Of a stretch of 49,382 bases of DNA, positions 34,901 to 43,804 are shown piece after piece. The position numbers and the translations under genes are program-made. Below the pieces are notes generated by a model. It saw only the letters and a program-made list of their open reading frames with translations, ran no database searches and had not been told where the DNA came from. The DNA is from JBPRGH01 sp051418055 (GTDB taxonomy: Bacteria; Bacteroidota; Bacteroidia; Cytophagales; Cyclobacteriaceae), in NCBI GenBank assembly GCA_051418055.1, contig JBPRGH010000134.1, forward strand, positions 1-49,382. Reading direction: 5' to 3'. Every line of letters begins with the position of its first letter. Positions within the stretch are counted from its first letter, which is position 1.

Positions 34901-35598
34901 TAGTTTCTGGTCCTGATATGGATGAAGTATCAACAGAGTATACTACATCCGGAGATAAAACTATAATGCTGACAATAACTACTTCTAATGGCTGTACAGC
35001 TACTGCATCACAAACATTTGATGCCGATGCAGGCCAGGTGGTAGAATCACCTACAGTTGATGCCGGTGAGGGCGAGACAATCCAGGAGGGTGAGACCATC
35101 TCACTAAATCCAACTGTTAATATTCCTGCAGGCCAGGAATTAGCTAATTCTTTATGGACCTCCAGTCCGGAAGGTGCTTTTGATCCGGATCCAAATAATC
35201 CAAACAGAATAGATCCTACCAGATTAAATACGGGAGCTATGCCGGATGAAGATTCTTACCTGACATTAATGGTGGAGACTAACCTTGGATGTACAGCGGA
35301 AGATTCATTGTTAGTAACTGTTGAAGCGGCTGATGTAGGAGGCATACCTGATATTTTCACGCCAAATAATGATGGTTTTAATGATGTATTCCAGATACCG
35401 TTCCTGAAGAATTTCCCTACTGCTAAAGTAGAGATTTTCAACAGATGGGGATCATTAATGTATAGCACAAGAAATTATTTCAACAACCCATGGGATGGAA
35501 CCTACAATGGGGAACCGGCACCTGAAGGGGTTTACTATTACATAATTTCTATTCCAGGAAGAAATGAAATTAAGGGATCAGTAACATTAGTGAGATAA
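31984..35598 (+). CDS. Large T9SS-secreted surface protein: SBBP propeller, PKD, type B sorting domain
   Basis: 1204 residues. The signal peptide LVAYLITIFAFA is followed by an N-terminal DUF7948-like region (HKFIENVGQID). Residues about 230-690 hold SBBP-type propeller repeats, recurring as WSTFYGGESFDHG, WSTYYGGTGGDEA, WSDYYGGTNSDYA and WSSFLGGSNDDH. PKD-like domains lie near 840-1010. The C-terminus (IPDIFTPNNDGFNDVF to the end) is the gliding-motility-type CTD that directs type IX secretion (type B). It is followed by its probable PorP/SprF partner. Likely a surface adhesin or matrix protein. Confidence 0.93.
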   Translation: MREKRLLTTLVAYLITIFAFATETIPPEAKPSHKFIENVGQIDNEHAPADIRFYIQKGLMNVYFLEDRISYVLRNPDNKEEATRVDLSFGVNTNPLIYGLGGTKSNAKFYTLNCPAGAETMEYNKVVYEDIYENIDLVYYLSDEGALKYDFIVHPGGDPSDIEVNYTGDVGLDLLEDGRVELSTEVGKVYEAAPYTFIKENKSEVKSSYTLNNKQLKFKVSEYDETQTLVIDPEIEWSTFYGGESFDHGISSAVDRFGNVYITGKTYSLEFPNVSRDFGNGEKGDIFVGKFLADGTHVFTIYYGGDEESEGRGIATDDSGHAFVTGMTKSFFLPNPEDPGNPLEASGNEDIVLLRVDVDGRPVRVRTFGSFNGVDVGEGIEFDGNGLYLTGRTSTSETEFPVGPATHQMVKNQDLDAFLFRLDLDMNIIWSTYYGGTGGDEAYGVAVDSNGDPYIAGATNSMDLPFSSNPFTPGPTVEITDIFVAKFEKTTGQLLWSDYYGGTNSDYADDVVAYESDLIYVAGTTSSPDIEIINSDTTRTVQDTYGGGVTDGYIIQLEASTGAPRWSSFLGGSNDDHLKGLTITAGAEAMVTGYTESKDDFPTVNTDNAVRATFQGGEEDAIFALFSDAGDLRTSGYIGGSNIDVGRDVTFFRGETADDNNIYVIGRTRSADFPIAGNSYQSSYSGGADAFIYTIGAVIDTAEVIDTTIVGEIPTDTIPDVFCDAVRNNVISLNPLYSDIFGNECLENISDDEVLFFGSTPRIIGEAQAFNYLYQISPDGDEFQNVRDEDGNLAMSKNLTLGQTDLQRYFNLGDTLFVRRLVIAEACVDGSGTELIYKTDFQFAFPNFTFNANCQGQTVQLTDDSNITGGSVTSYQYIVTAGTEKDTFDTANPTVGPYSTEEITVELEITSDEGCVGVETKTINLLPAPQADFELTSNEQDVLCLGNTVTFTSTSTTEGDIVNYEWDLGNGTVVSGPDMDEVSTEYTTSGDKTIMLTITTSNGCTATASQTFDADAGQVVESPTVDAGEGETIQEGETISLNPTVNIPAGQELANSLWTSSPEGAFDPDPNNPNRIDPTRLNTGAMPDEDSYLTLMVETNLGCTAEDSLLVTVEAADVGGIPDIFTPNNDGFNDVFQIPFLKNFPTAKVEIFNRWGSLMYSTRNYFNNPWDGTYNGEPAPEGVYYYIISIPGRNEIKGSVTLVR

Positions 35599-35616
35599 AA
35601 CTAAAAAGAAGAAAAA

Positions 35617-36669
35617 ATGAAAAAATTAATTATAATACCACTGCTTCTAATGGCCATTACGGTTTCAGGTCAGCAGTTCTATAACTACTCTCAGTATAAC
35701 CGTAATATAATAGCCTATAATCCGGCTTTTACAGGTATCGAAGGATTTATGGATATCAACGGTAGCTGGAGAAAGCAATGGGATGGATTTTCGGAAGCGC
35801 CTGAGATATTTACGCTTTCAGCACATGGAAGGATCAGGTCTGATAATCGATACGATCGTAAACCCCCTTATTCCCTGAGAATAAGTAATCCTGATGCATA
35901 TGATGTATTAGAGACTGACAGTGCCTGGAGAGAAAATTCTCCACATGCGGTTGGGGGATATTTGGTAGCAGACAGGCATGAAATAAATTCCTATGCCTTA
36001 TTTCTAACATATGCTTATCATTTGAGATTATCAAGAGAATGGACAGCTGCTGCAGGGGTTGGTGTGGGTATTCAAAATACACGACTTCCTGAATTTACAA
36101 GCTTAGATCCGAATGACCCGGTATTAATGGCTATGGCAGAAATGGATGGTGAAACCAGGTTTGATTTTAATCTTGGGTTAACACTTTATACTCGAAGATT
36201 TTTTGTTGGATATTCTGCAGTACAGCTAAGCCAAAAAGACCTTTTCGAATATCAGGTTGAAAATCCTATTACAGGAAATATTGATGAAGGTGCACTAATT
36301 GATATAAGGGTCCACCATATATTTAATTTGGGATATAGAATGCGTGTTTCACCGACAATTGAATTTTATCCTAATGCCATTGTAAGGTATGTAGATGGAT
36401 CACCGATTAATGTGGATGCCACAACAAAGTTTCGCTTTTTGGACAAAGTGATGATAGGAGCTACCTGGAGATTTGATTTTAATGAACTTGAAGATGAAAA
36501 TATTGCGGTAGCCGGTATGGTAGGCTTTGCTATGGATAAGTGGAATTTTAGCTACTCCTATGATTATCCGTTAAATGAGTTGACGAATACATCAAATGGA
36601 TCTCATGAAATTACCGTGGGTTTGAGCCTATACAAGCTTTATCCACATCCAGCTGATTTCTTATGGTAA
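35617..36669 (+). CDS. PorP/SprF family type IX secretion outer-membrane protein
   Basis: 350 residues with a signal peptide ending AITVSGQ. The next segment, FYNYSQYNRNIIAYNPAFTGIEG, with its NPAFTG core, is the family signature. The rest alternates beta strands of an outer-membrane barrel and ends with an aromatic residue (FLW). In Flavobacterium, SprF is needed to deliver SprB; PorP/SprF paralogues sit directly behind type B cargo genes. Here the gap to the cargo gene is 18 bases, so it is probably the dedicated partner of that cargo. Confidence 0.93.
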   Translation: MKKLIIIPLLLMAITVSGQQFYNYSQYNRNIIAYNPAFTGIEGFMDINGSWRKQWDGFSEAPEIFTLSAHGRIRSDNRYDRKPPYSLRISNPDAYDVLETDSAWRENSPHAVGGYLVADRHEINSYALFLTYAYHLRLSREWTAAAGVGVGIQNTRLPEFTSLDPNDPVLMAMAEMDGETRFDFNLGLTLYTRRFFVGYSAVQLSQKDLFEYQVENPITGNIDEGALIDIRVHHIFNLGYRMRVSPTIEFYPNAIVRYVDGSPINVDATTKFRFLDKVMIGATWRFDFNELEDENIAVAGMVGFAMDKWNFSYSYDYPLNELTNTSNGSHEITVGLSLYKLYPHPADFLW

Positions 36670-36683
36670 TAATAGAATAAAAT

Positions 36684-38042
36684 ATGATTATGAAAATATA
36701 TAAAACAGGACTATCAATAATAATGATACTATTAACATGCGCAGCTTTTGCGCAGGTTGATGAAGTAGAGCCTAAAGAATCATTTTTCACCGAGCCTGTA
36801 AAGATATCGGACGTTATAAATAGTGAGGCTGAAGAGGTCCTTCCTGTTTATACCGGCAGAGAAATGTTTTTTGTGCGAGCTTTCCATGAGGAAAATACAG
36901 GCGGGAAAAATACGGGACATGATATATGGGTAGCTTATCAGGATGAAAGAGGAGAATGGAGACGATCCAATAATTATTTTCTCCGCTTGAATAATGAAGG
37001 AAGTAACGCAGTAGTTGGAGTTTCGCCCGATGGACAATCAGTATATCTTTTAAATGAATATGTGGATGGAGAGATTTCCGTTCCGGGCATTTCGGTTAGC
37101 CGCAGAAGGTTAACAGAATGGAGCAAACCTGAAGCCCTTCCTGTACCGGGTATCAAGCCGGGGACTACTATTTATGGACTGTATATGTCTGCTAAAGAGG
37201 ATGTACTTTTTATTTCTATGAAAACCCCTAATGCAAAAGGTAAAGAAGATCTTTTTGTTACAACTAAAACAGGAGGAGAGTGGAAGGAACCACAGCACCT
37301 GGAAGACCTAAGCTCTGAGGGGTTTGATATTTCTCCTTTTCTTAGTGCAGATGGTTCAACCTTATATTTTGCAAGTGATCGTTCCGGTGGTCAGGGAGGT
37401 TCTGATATTTATGTGGCTACACGTGAAGGTTCCGGATGGACTAACTGGACAGAACCTGAAAATTTAGGCCCTGTAATAAATTCGGAAGCATTCGACGCTT
37501 ATTTTTCTATAACAGAAGATAGTATTGCTTATTTTGCCAGCAACAGGGAAGGTCAAATGTCAGACATTTATGCTTCAGAATTAGCAACTGTAGAAACTTT
37601 TTCAGATGAGGATTTAATTGTCAGGACGACTGTAGATATTGAATACGACTGGAATAAGCCTAATTATGTCTACTTCGATTTTGATAAGCATAACCTACGA
37701 CCAAGTATGAAAGCTTTTCTTCAAAATATTGTGGATACTTTAAACCAGAACCGTGTTTTGAGAATTCGTCTGGAAGGTCATGCTGATGCAATAGGACCGG
37801 TGCGATATAATAAAAGGTTGGGAAGACAAAGAGCGAAAACAGTTCAAAGATTCCTGGTCAACCACGGAATTGACAAAAAGAAAATTACAACCTATAGCTT
37901 TGGAGAAACTATGCCCATTATGCCAAATCGCATAGCGGGAAGGGATTTCCCGGAAGGCAGGCAGCTTAACAGGCGTGTTAGGATTGAAATTGTAGATAAA
38001 GAAACCTTTGAGGGAGAAGTTGAGGGAAATATTGATAACTGA
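36684..38042 (+). CDS. PD40-propeller OmpA-family protein (T9SS-associated)
   Basis: 452 residues with signal peptide (TGLSIIMILLTCAAFAQ). Residues about 45-300 are PD40/WD40-like repeats (SPDGQSVYLLNE, SADGSTLYFASDRSGG). Residues about 330-440 are an intact OmpA C-terminal domain: VYFDFDKHNLRPSMK, EGHADAIGPVRYNKRLGRQR and NRRVRIEIV, with the Asp and Arg that bind peptidoglycan. It closes the cargo-PorP-OmpA operon and may tether the outer-membrane complex to the cell wall, like PorE/SprE-linked components. Confidence 0.93.
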   Translation: MIMKIYKTGLSIIMILLTCAAFAQVDEVEPKESFFTEPVKISDVINSEAEEVLPVYTGREMFFVRAFHEENTGGKNTGHDIWVAYQDERGEWRRSNNYFLRLNNEGSNAVVGVSPDGQSVYLLNEYVDGEISVPGISVSRRRLTEWSKPEALPVPGIKPGTTIYGLYMSAKEDVLFISMKTPNAKGKEDLFVTTKTGGEWKEPQHLEDLSSEGFDISPFLSADGSTLYFASDRSGGQGGSDIYVATREGSGWTNWTEPENLGPVINSEAFDAYFSITEDSIAYFASNREGQMSDIYASELATVETFSDEDLIVRTTVDIEYDWNKPNYVYFDFDKHNLRPSMKAFLQNIVDTLNQNRVLRIRLEGHADAIGPVRYNKRLGRQRAKTVQRFLVNHGIDKKKITTYSFGETMPIMPNRIAGRDFPEGRQLNRRVRIEIVDKETFEGEVEGNIDN

Positions 38043-38062
38043 CCCATCGGTAATAAAAAAAT

Positions 38063-38088
38063 AAAGGCTGCGAATTTTCGCAGCCTTT
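38063..38088. terminator. Bidirectional terminator after the T9SS operon
   Basis: AAAGGCTGCGAA / TTCGCAGCCTTT stem (12 bp) with a 2-base loop, flanked by A-rich and T-rich runs. It serves the T9SS operon and possibly the leftward small gene at 38116. Confidence 0.9.
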
Positions 38089-38115
38089 TATTTTTTAGAA
38101 AAAATTGTCTTTAAT

Positions 38116-38319
38116 TTATTCCCGCTGACCTTTTTCAGGATTTCTATTGGGGTTATTTTGTCTTACATTGTCTGCAGGTTCCTCCCCTTCTTCATCGGTA
38201 TATCTTTCCTGATAAACTTCTTCTCTTTCACGATCAAGGGTACCTTTGGCTTTCTCTTCCTTATCACCCTTTGATTGTCCTTGTCCTGAAGGATTTCCTT
38301 TATTTTCCTTTCCTGCCAT
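38116..38319 (-). CDS. Hydrophilic low-complexity protein, 67 residues
   Basis: Composed almost entirely of Gly, Lys, Glu, Arg, Asp, Asn, Gln and Pro (GNPSGQGQSKGDKEEKAKG, NPNRNPEKGQRE). No hydrophobic core is visible, so it is probably disordered. It has an ATG start and ends 28 bases from a terminator, which supports it being a real gene. Such proteins are often stress-induced or desiccation-related; that is an inference from composition only. No family recognised. Confidence 0.65.
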   Translation of the reverse strand: MAGKENKGNPSGQGQSKGDKEEKAKGTLDREREEVYQERYTDEEGEEPADNVRQNNPNRNPEKGQRE

Positions 38320-38371
38320 AATATATTTGTTTTAAGTTTGAAACATCTTTAAAAAATTAACTTACTCGGTC

Positions 38372-39289
38372 ATGCGATTGTTATCTCTTTTCACAATAAC
38401 AGCGGCTTTGCTGCTAACTTATACAGGTAGTGTGAATGCTCAGAAAATTGATATTCAGGGACATCGCGGGGCAAGAGGCTTAGTGCCGGAAAATTCCATA
38501 CCTGGATTTTTAAAGGCGCTGGATTACGGAGTTACTACTCTGGAACTGGATGTGGTAATTACAGGCGACAGTTTGGTGCTGGTATCGCATGAGCCTTATA
38601 TCTCTGCTGAGATATGCTTAAATAAAGAAGGTAATGAACTGAAAGTTAGTGAAGGTAAAAACATTAACATTTATAAAATGAATTATGAAGAGGTAGAGGA
38701 TTATGATTGCGGTTCAAAACCAGACCCTAAATTTCCTGAGCAGGAAAATATTCCGACACATAAACCATTACTTGAAGATGTTATTAAAGCTGCGGAGATG
38801 CACATCAAGAGTGAGACAGGATATCTGGTAGATTACAATATTGAAATAAAAAGTACTCCCAAAGGTGATGGTATCTATCATCCTGATCCTGAAAAATTCT
38901 CTGAACTTGTACATGATCTGGTCGACCAGTATTTGCCATGGGAACGGGTAATAATACAATCTTTTGATTTTAGAGTGCTACAGCACTGGAATGAAAAATA
39001 CCCTGAAGTAAGGCTCGCAGCATTAATAGCGACACCTGGGAGTTTCTCCACGAAATTAAACAAAATTGGTTTCCAGCCGGATATCTTTAGCCCTAATTAC
39101 AGGCTGCTAAATCAGGAAAAAGTAAATTATTTGCACAATCTGGGAATTAAAGTTATTCCATGGACTGTAAATGATCCGAAAAAAATGATTGAACTGGTAA
39201 AAATGGGAGTTGATGGATTAATAACAGATTATCCAAATCGTGCAGCCGCATTGGGATATACATTAGAAATAGAAAATACATCTAAATAA
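38372..39289 (+). CDS. Glycerophosphodiester phosphodiesterase, exported
   Basis: 305 residues with signal peptide (LSLFTITAALLLTYTGSVNAQ). The GDPD TIM-barrel motifs are clear: IQGHRGARGLVPENSIPGF with the catalytic His, TTLELDVVITGD with metal-binding Glu and Asp, the second His in VSHEP, and the closing VNDPKKM...GVDGLITDYP. It hydrolyses glycerophosphodiesters to glycerol 3-phosphate and an alcohol in the periplasm, for phosphorus or lipid-headgroup use. A -7 element TATATTTG lies at 38322-38329. A PfkB kinase gene follows after 17 bases. Confidence 0.93.
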   Translation: MRLLSLFTITAALLLTYTGSVNAQKIDIQGHRGARGLVPENSIPGFLKALDYGVTTLELDVVITGDSLVLVSHEPYISAEICLNKEGNELKVSEGKNINIYKMNYEEVEDYDCGSKPDPKFPEQENIPTHKPLLEDVIKAAEMHIKSETGYLVDYNIEIKSTPKGDGIYHPDPEKFSELVHDLVDQYLPWERVIIQSFDFRVLQHWNEKYPEVRLAALIATPGSFSTKLNKIGFQPDIFSPNYRLLNQEKVNYLHNLGIKVIPWTVNDPKKMIELVKMGVDGLITDYPNRAAALGYTLEIENTSK

Positions 39290-39306
39290 TTATAACTAAA
39301 ATTTAA

Positions 39307-40302
39307 ATGAAGCCAAAGTATCAAGTTTATGGCATAGGTAATGCCCTTGTAGATATAGTAACAGAAATAAGTGAAGATTTTCTGACTGATAATGAAATTG
39401 AAAAAGGATTAATGACACTTGTCGATGAAGACCGGCAAAAACATCTGGTTAGCTCAATAAATCTTGCCGAAAGTAATATGCAGTGTGGAGGTAGTGCGGC
39501 AAACACTATTATTGCAGCCAGTCAGTTTGGAGCTAATTGCTATTATTCATGCAAGGTAGCAAAGGATACTTTAGGTGAATTTTATCTTGAAGATCTTAAA
39601 AAGAATGGAGTGGATACTAATCTGAAAATTGAGCAGCTTCATGAAGGCATTACAGGGAAATGCCTTGTAATGACAACACCGGATGCAGCCCGTACCATGA
39701 ACACATTCCTTGGAATTACATCCGATTTTTCGACCAATGAGGTTAATGAGGATGCCATTCGCGAATCGGAATATATTTATTTAGAAGGATATTTGGTACC
39801 TTCCCCCACCGGAAGAGATGCTATGAAGAATGCTAAAAAGATTGCTGAAGAAAATGGCGTGAAGGTAGCTTTAACTTTTTCCGATCCCAGCATGGTAAAA
39901 TATTTTAAATCAGAAATGGAAGATGTAGTCGGAGCAAGTGTAGACCTGTTATTCTGTAATGAAGAGGAAGCGATGCTTTTTACTGGAAAAGACAACATTT
40001 CCGATGCAAGAAGTGAGCTAAAGAAGGTAGCGAAAAGGTTTGCTATCACACAGGGAGCTAATGGCGCTATAATCTTTGATGGGGATACATTTATAGATAT
40101 TGAGCCTTACAGGGTAAATGCTGTAGATACTAATGGAGCCGGAGATATGTTTGCCGGAGCATTTTTATATGCGGTTACACATAATCATAGTTTTGCAGAT
40201 GCCGGTAAACTTGCAAGCCTGGCAAGCTCTAAGATCGTTACCAAATTTGGTCCGCGCCTGCAGTGGTTTGAAGTAAAGGAAGTTTTAGATCACCTTAAAT
40301 AA
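39307..40302 (+). CDS. PfkB-family sugar/nucleoside kinase (adenosine kinase-like)
   Basis: 331 residues. The start GIGNALVDIVTEI, the GGSAANT motif (QCGGSAANTIIAA) and the C-terminal AVDTNGAGDMFAGAFLYA, holding the catalytic Asp and anion hole, are PfkB hallmarks. The overall pattern matches the Bacteroidota branch annotated as adenosine kinase, but ribokinase-like substrates are possible. Cytoplasmic. It lies 17 bases after GDPD and 38 bases before the M16 peptidase pair, so the four genes may share a transcript. Confidence 0.92.
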   Translation: MKPKYQVYGIGNALVDIVTEISEDFLTDNEIEKGLMTLVDEDRQKHLVSSINLAESNMQCGGSAANTIIAASQFGANCYYSCKVAKDTLGEFYLEDLKKNGVDTNLKIEQLHEGITGKCLVMTTPDAARTMNTFLGITSDFSTNEVNEDAIRESEYIYLEGYLVPSPTGRDAMKNAKKIAEENGVKVALTFSDPSMVKYFKSEMEDVVGASVDLLFCNEEEAMLFTGKDNISDARSELKKVAKRFAITQGANGAIIFDGDTFIDIEPYRVNAVDTNGAGDMFAGAFLYAVTHNHSFADAGKLASLASSKIVTKFGPRLQWFEVKEVLDHLK

Positions 40303-40340
40303 TTTTATATATAACGATTCAACCCAAACCCACTAAAAAA

Positions 40341-41666
40341 ATGAGAAAAACAGCTTTATTTGTTTTTCTGCTTGTATGGTCAACCTTAGCCATAGGTCAG
40401 AAGAATGAAATTAAATTCACAGAATATGATCTGGAGAATGGCCTTCACGTCATTCTTCATCAGGATAAAAGTACACCTATTGTAGCTGTATCCACAATGT
40501 ATCATGTCGGATCAAAAAATGAAGATCCTGATAAAACAGGGTTTGCGCATTTTTTCGAACATGTTGCTTCCAGGAGATCTGTAAATATTCCTGTTGGAGG
40601 TTTTACTGAATATGTTTCTGAAGCTGGCGGTACGCGAAATGCCAGCACAACATTTGATCAAACGTATTACTATGAGCTTTTACCTTCCAATCATTTGAAG
40701 CTTGGGCTTTGGCTTGAATCAGAGAGGATGATGAATATGGTGGTGGATTCCGCTGTAGTTGAAACCGAGCGGGAGGTAGTAAAAGAAGAAAAAAGAATGC
40801 GTTATGATAATCAGCCTTATGGGACATTTCTCCTGGAGGTTTTAAAACGTGCCTATGAAAAACATCCTTACAAATGGCCTCCGATAGGCTCTATGGAGCA
40901 TCTTGATGCAGCAAGTATTCAGGATTTCATAGCGTTTAAAGAAAAATTTTATGTGCCTAATAATGCTGTATTATCGATTGCAGGTGATATTGATATTGAA
41001 GAGACAAAAAAGCTGGTAGATATGTATTTCTCAGATATCCCTCGGGGTAAAGATGTTGAGCAGCCAGATATTATCGAGCCAAAGCAAACAGCAGAAAAGC
41101 GCGATGTTGTTTATGATAATGTACAATTGCCGGCTGTAATGTTTGCATATCATATGCCTGCAATGGGCACTGAAGATTACTACGCCATCAGTATGCTGAC
41201 AACAATACTTTCTGACGGAGCCAGCTCACGTTTAAATAAAGCACTTGTTGATAATAAGCAATTAGCTATCGCAGCGGGGGCAATACCATTAGCTGCAGAA
41301 GATCCTGGGTTGTTTATCTCTTTTGCCATTGCAAATATGGGAGTAGAGGTAGATAAACTTGAGCAGGCTATGCAGGAAGAGATTGATAAAGTAAAAAGTG
41401 AAAAGATATCCGAATGGGAATTTGAAAAAATCCGGAATCAGGTGGAGAATGATTTTATTAGCGGCAACTCCACAGTAGCAGGGATCGCTTCATCATTGGC
41501 TCAATATTATATGTTTTTTGACAATACTAATCTTATTAATACTGAGTTGGAAAGATTTCGAGCGGTAACTCGTGAGGACATATTAAGAGTAGCTAATCAG
41601 TACCTGAATAAAGAGGCCAGAACAATAATTCACTGGCTTCCCAAATCTCAACAAAAATCTAATTAA
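40341..41666 (+). CDS. M16 zinc peptidase, catalytic subunit, exported
   Basis: 441 residues with signal peptide (TALFVFLLVWSTLAIGQ). The inverted zinc motif is intact: His70, Glu73 and His74 in AHFFEHVAS. The third ligand is Glu at about 149-150 in EREVVKEEKR. The following VSEAGGTRNASTTFDQTYYYE is the usual M16 substrate-groove segment. It pairs with the next gene, which lacks the zinc site; together they should make a heterodimeric pitrilysin/MPP-type chamber in the periplasm that degrades peptides. Confidence 0.94.
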   Translation: MRKTALFVFLLVWSTLAIGQKNEIKFTEYDLENGLHVILHQDKSTPIVAVSTMYHVGSKNEDPDKTGFAHFFEHVASRRSVNIPVGGFTEYVSEAGGTRNASTTFDQTYYYELLPSNHLKLGLWLESERMMNMVVDSAVVETEREVVKEEKRMRYDNQPYGTFLLEVLKRAYEKHPYKWPPIGSMEHLDAASIQDFIAFKEKFYVPNNAVLSIAGDIDIEETKKLVDMYFSDIPRGKDVEQPDIIEPKQTAEKRDVVYDNVQLPAVMFAYHMPAMGTEDYYAISMLTTILSDGASSRLNKALVDNKQLAIAAGAIPLAAEDPGLFISFAIANMGVEVDKLEQAMQEEIDKVKSEKISEWEFEKIRNQVENDFISGNSTVAGIASSLAQYYMFFDNTNLINTELERFRAVTREDILRVANQYLNKEARTIIHWLPKSQQKSN

Positions 41667-41669
41667 GAC

Positions 41670-43715
41670 ATGAAAAGTATCAAATATATATTTCTCTTAA
41701 TTCTGGTAAGCAGCCTTGTGCATGCACAGGTTGACCGCTCAATAAAACCGGAACCAGGCCCGGCACCAAAAATAGAGCTGGGTGAGTACCAAACATTTGA
41801 ATTGAAAAATGGACTGAAGGTTATTGTGGTAGAAAATCATAAGCTGCCACGTATTGCTTTTCATTTAATTGTAGATCGGGATCCAATATTAGAAGGCGAT
41901 AAAGTTGGATTTACTTCGATGGCTGGAAACATGCTTCGCCGTGGAACAAAAACACGTTCCAAAGATGAGCTTGACCGGGAGATCGATTATATAGGTGCTA
42001 CACTTTCCACTGGCTCTAATTCTATTTATGCTGCTTCATTAACCAGACATAAAGATAAGCTTCTGGAGTTAATGACTGATGTTTTGTATAATCCGATCTT
42101 TCCGGAAGAAGAGCTGGATAAAGTAAAGAAGCAAACTAAATCTAATCTGGCTTCCAGCAAGGATTCACCGGATGCTATTGCTCAAAATGTAAGTAACGCA
42201 TTGTTATATGGAAAAGATCATCCTTATGGTGAGGTACAGAGAGAGGAGGATATAGATAATATTTCCGTCCAGGACCTGGCGCTATACTATAATACATATT
42301 TTAAACCGAATATTTCTTACCTGGCTATGGTAGGTGATATTACTCCTAAGGAGGCTAAAAAACTTGCTGAAAAATATTTCGAAAAATGGACTAAAGGTGA
42401 GGTCCCATCTCATAGCTATAAAACACCAGAGGCACCTGAACAAACAGTGGTCGCTTTAGTTGATCGTCCGGCAGCTGTTCAGACTGTTGTGGATCTTTCA
42501 TATCCGATTGAACTAAAGCCGGGAACTCCTGATGTTATTAAAGCACGGGTAGTAAACCAGGTATTAGGAGGAGGTAGCTCCGGAAGATTATTTAAAAATG
42601 TAAGGGGGGATAAAGGCTATACTTATGGGGCATATTCTTCCATTGGTTCTGATGATTTAATTGGATATTTCAGTGCAGGAGCAAGCGTACGTACTGAAGT
42701 TACAGATAGCGCTGTTCACGAGTTTATAAAAGAGATGGAGCGCATCAGGAATGAAACAGTTTCTGAAAGAGAGCTCTTACTTGCAAAAAATACCATTTCC
42801 GGTTCATTTGCCCGTTCATTGGAAAATCCGCAGACTATAGCAAGCTTCGCTATTAATACAGCGATGTTTAATTTACCTCAGGATTATTATGCTAATTATG
42901 TTAAAAATATACAGCAGGTATCGCAGGAAGAAGTAATGGCTACAGCCAAAAAATATATACAACCTGATAATATGTATATAATTGCTGTAGGGAATGCTGA
43001 CGAAATAAAAAATGGATTATCACGGTTCGGTGAGGTGCAGCTATATGATATGTATGGCGACAGGCAAAAAGCATCGACTGTTGATATTTCAGATCTTCCG
43101 GATGCACAGCAAGTATTGAAAAATTATGTTGAAGCTATTGGTGGCAAAGAAAGACTTCAGGAAGTAAATAATATCATAATTAATAGCACAGCAAATATGC
43201 AGGGGATGACCCTGAATATTAAAAATGTCAGCAAGGTTCCTGGTAGAGCAGTAAATTCTGTGATGATGAATGGTATGGCGATTCAGGAAGTTATTTACAA
43301 CCAGGGCAAAGCCAAAATGACCATGCAGGGAAGAGAGATGCCCGTAAATGAGACTATGCTTGAGGAAATGAAATATAATACATCTATTTTTCCGGAGCTT
43401 GAATATGAAAATTTAAATATAGAAACTGAGGTTAAAGGAGTTAAGCAGGTGAATGGTGAAGATGCCTACGTAGTTCAAATCAAGTATCCGACCGGCACAA
43501 CCAAAACAGAATATTTTAGTGTGGAAAGCGGGTTAAAGTTAAAAACTGAAGGATTGCCTACAGGTTCAATAACCTATAATGATTATAAAGAGGTTGAAGG
43601 TATTAAATTCCCTCATACAATGAATCTTAGCACTCCTCAGGGACCATTGAAAACCGAGGTGGCGGAAATTAAGATCAATACGGATATTTCCGAGGAGATG
43701 TTTAGGATTAATTAG
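41670..43715 (+). CDS. M16 peptidase, non-catalytic partner with C-terminal LolA-like domain
   Basis: 681 residues with a signal peptide (SIKYIFLLILVSSLVHAQ). Two M16 halves occupy residues 35-470. HxxEH is absent (the position reads SMAGNMLRRGT), as in inactive partners, while the Arg/Tyr-type site VRGDKGYTYGAYSSIG is present. Residues about 480-681 form an extra beta-rich domain (DAQQVLKNYVEAIGGKERL onward) resembling LolA/outer-membrane lipoprotein-sorting folds. It starts 4 bases after the catalytic subunit, ensuring equal production. A strong terminator follows. Confidence 0.93.
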   Translation: MKSIKYIFLLILVSSLVHAQVDRSIKPEPGPAPKIELGEYQTFELKNGLKVIVVENHKLPRIAFHLIVDRDPILEGDKVGFTSMAGNMLRRGTKTRSKDELDREIDYIGATLSTGSNSIYAASLTRHKDKLLELMTDVLYNPIFPEEELDKVKKQTKSNLASSKDSPDAIAQNVSNALLYGKDHPYGEVQREEDIDNISVQDLALYYNTYFKPNISYLAMVGDITPKEAKKLAEKYFEKWTKGEVPSHSYKTPEAPEQTVVALVDRPAAVQTVVDLSYPIELKPGTPDVIKARVVNQVLGGGSSGRLFKNVRGDKGYTYGAYSSIGSDDLIGYFSAGASVRTEVTDSAVHEFIKEMERIRNETVSERELLLAKNTISGSFARSLENPQTIASFAINTAMFNLPQDYYANYVKNIQQVSQEEVMATAKKYIQPDNMYIIAVGNADEIKNGLSRFGEVQLYDMYGDRQKASTVDISDLPDAQQVLKNYVEAIGGKERLQEVNNIIINSTANMQGMTLNIKNVSKVPGRAVNSVMMNGMAIQEVIYNQGKAKMTMQGREMPVNETMLEEMKYNTSIFPELEYENLNIETEVKGVKQVNGEDAYVVQIKYPTGTTKTEYFSVESGLKLKTEGLPTGSITYNDYKEVEGIKFPHTMNLSTPQGPLKTEVAEIKINTDISEEMFRIN

Positions 43716-43737
43716 AATATTTAAATGATCACATAGA

Positions 43738-43775
43738 AAGAGGCCGTCTCAAAATAAAATTTGAGACGGCCTCTT
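43738..43775. terminator. Bidirectional terminator after the M16 pair
   Basis: AAGAGGCCGTCTCAAA / TTTGAGACGGCCTCTT gives a 16-bp perfect stem with a 6-base loop. It lies between the convergent M16 and M61 genes and can serve both. Confidence 0.92.
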
Positions 43776-43804
43776 CATTTTCAGGGAGTTTATTAAAGCA
43801 GCCT

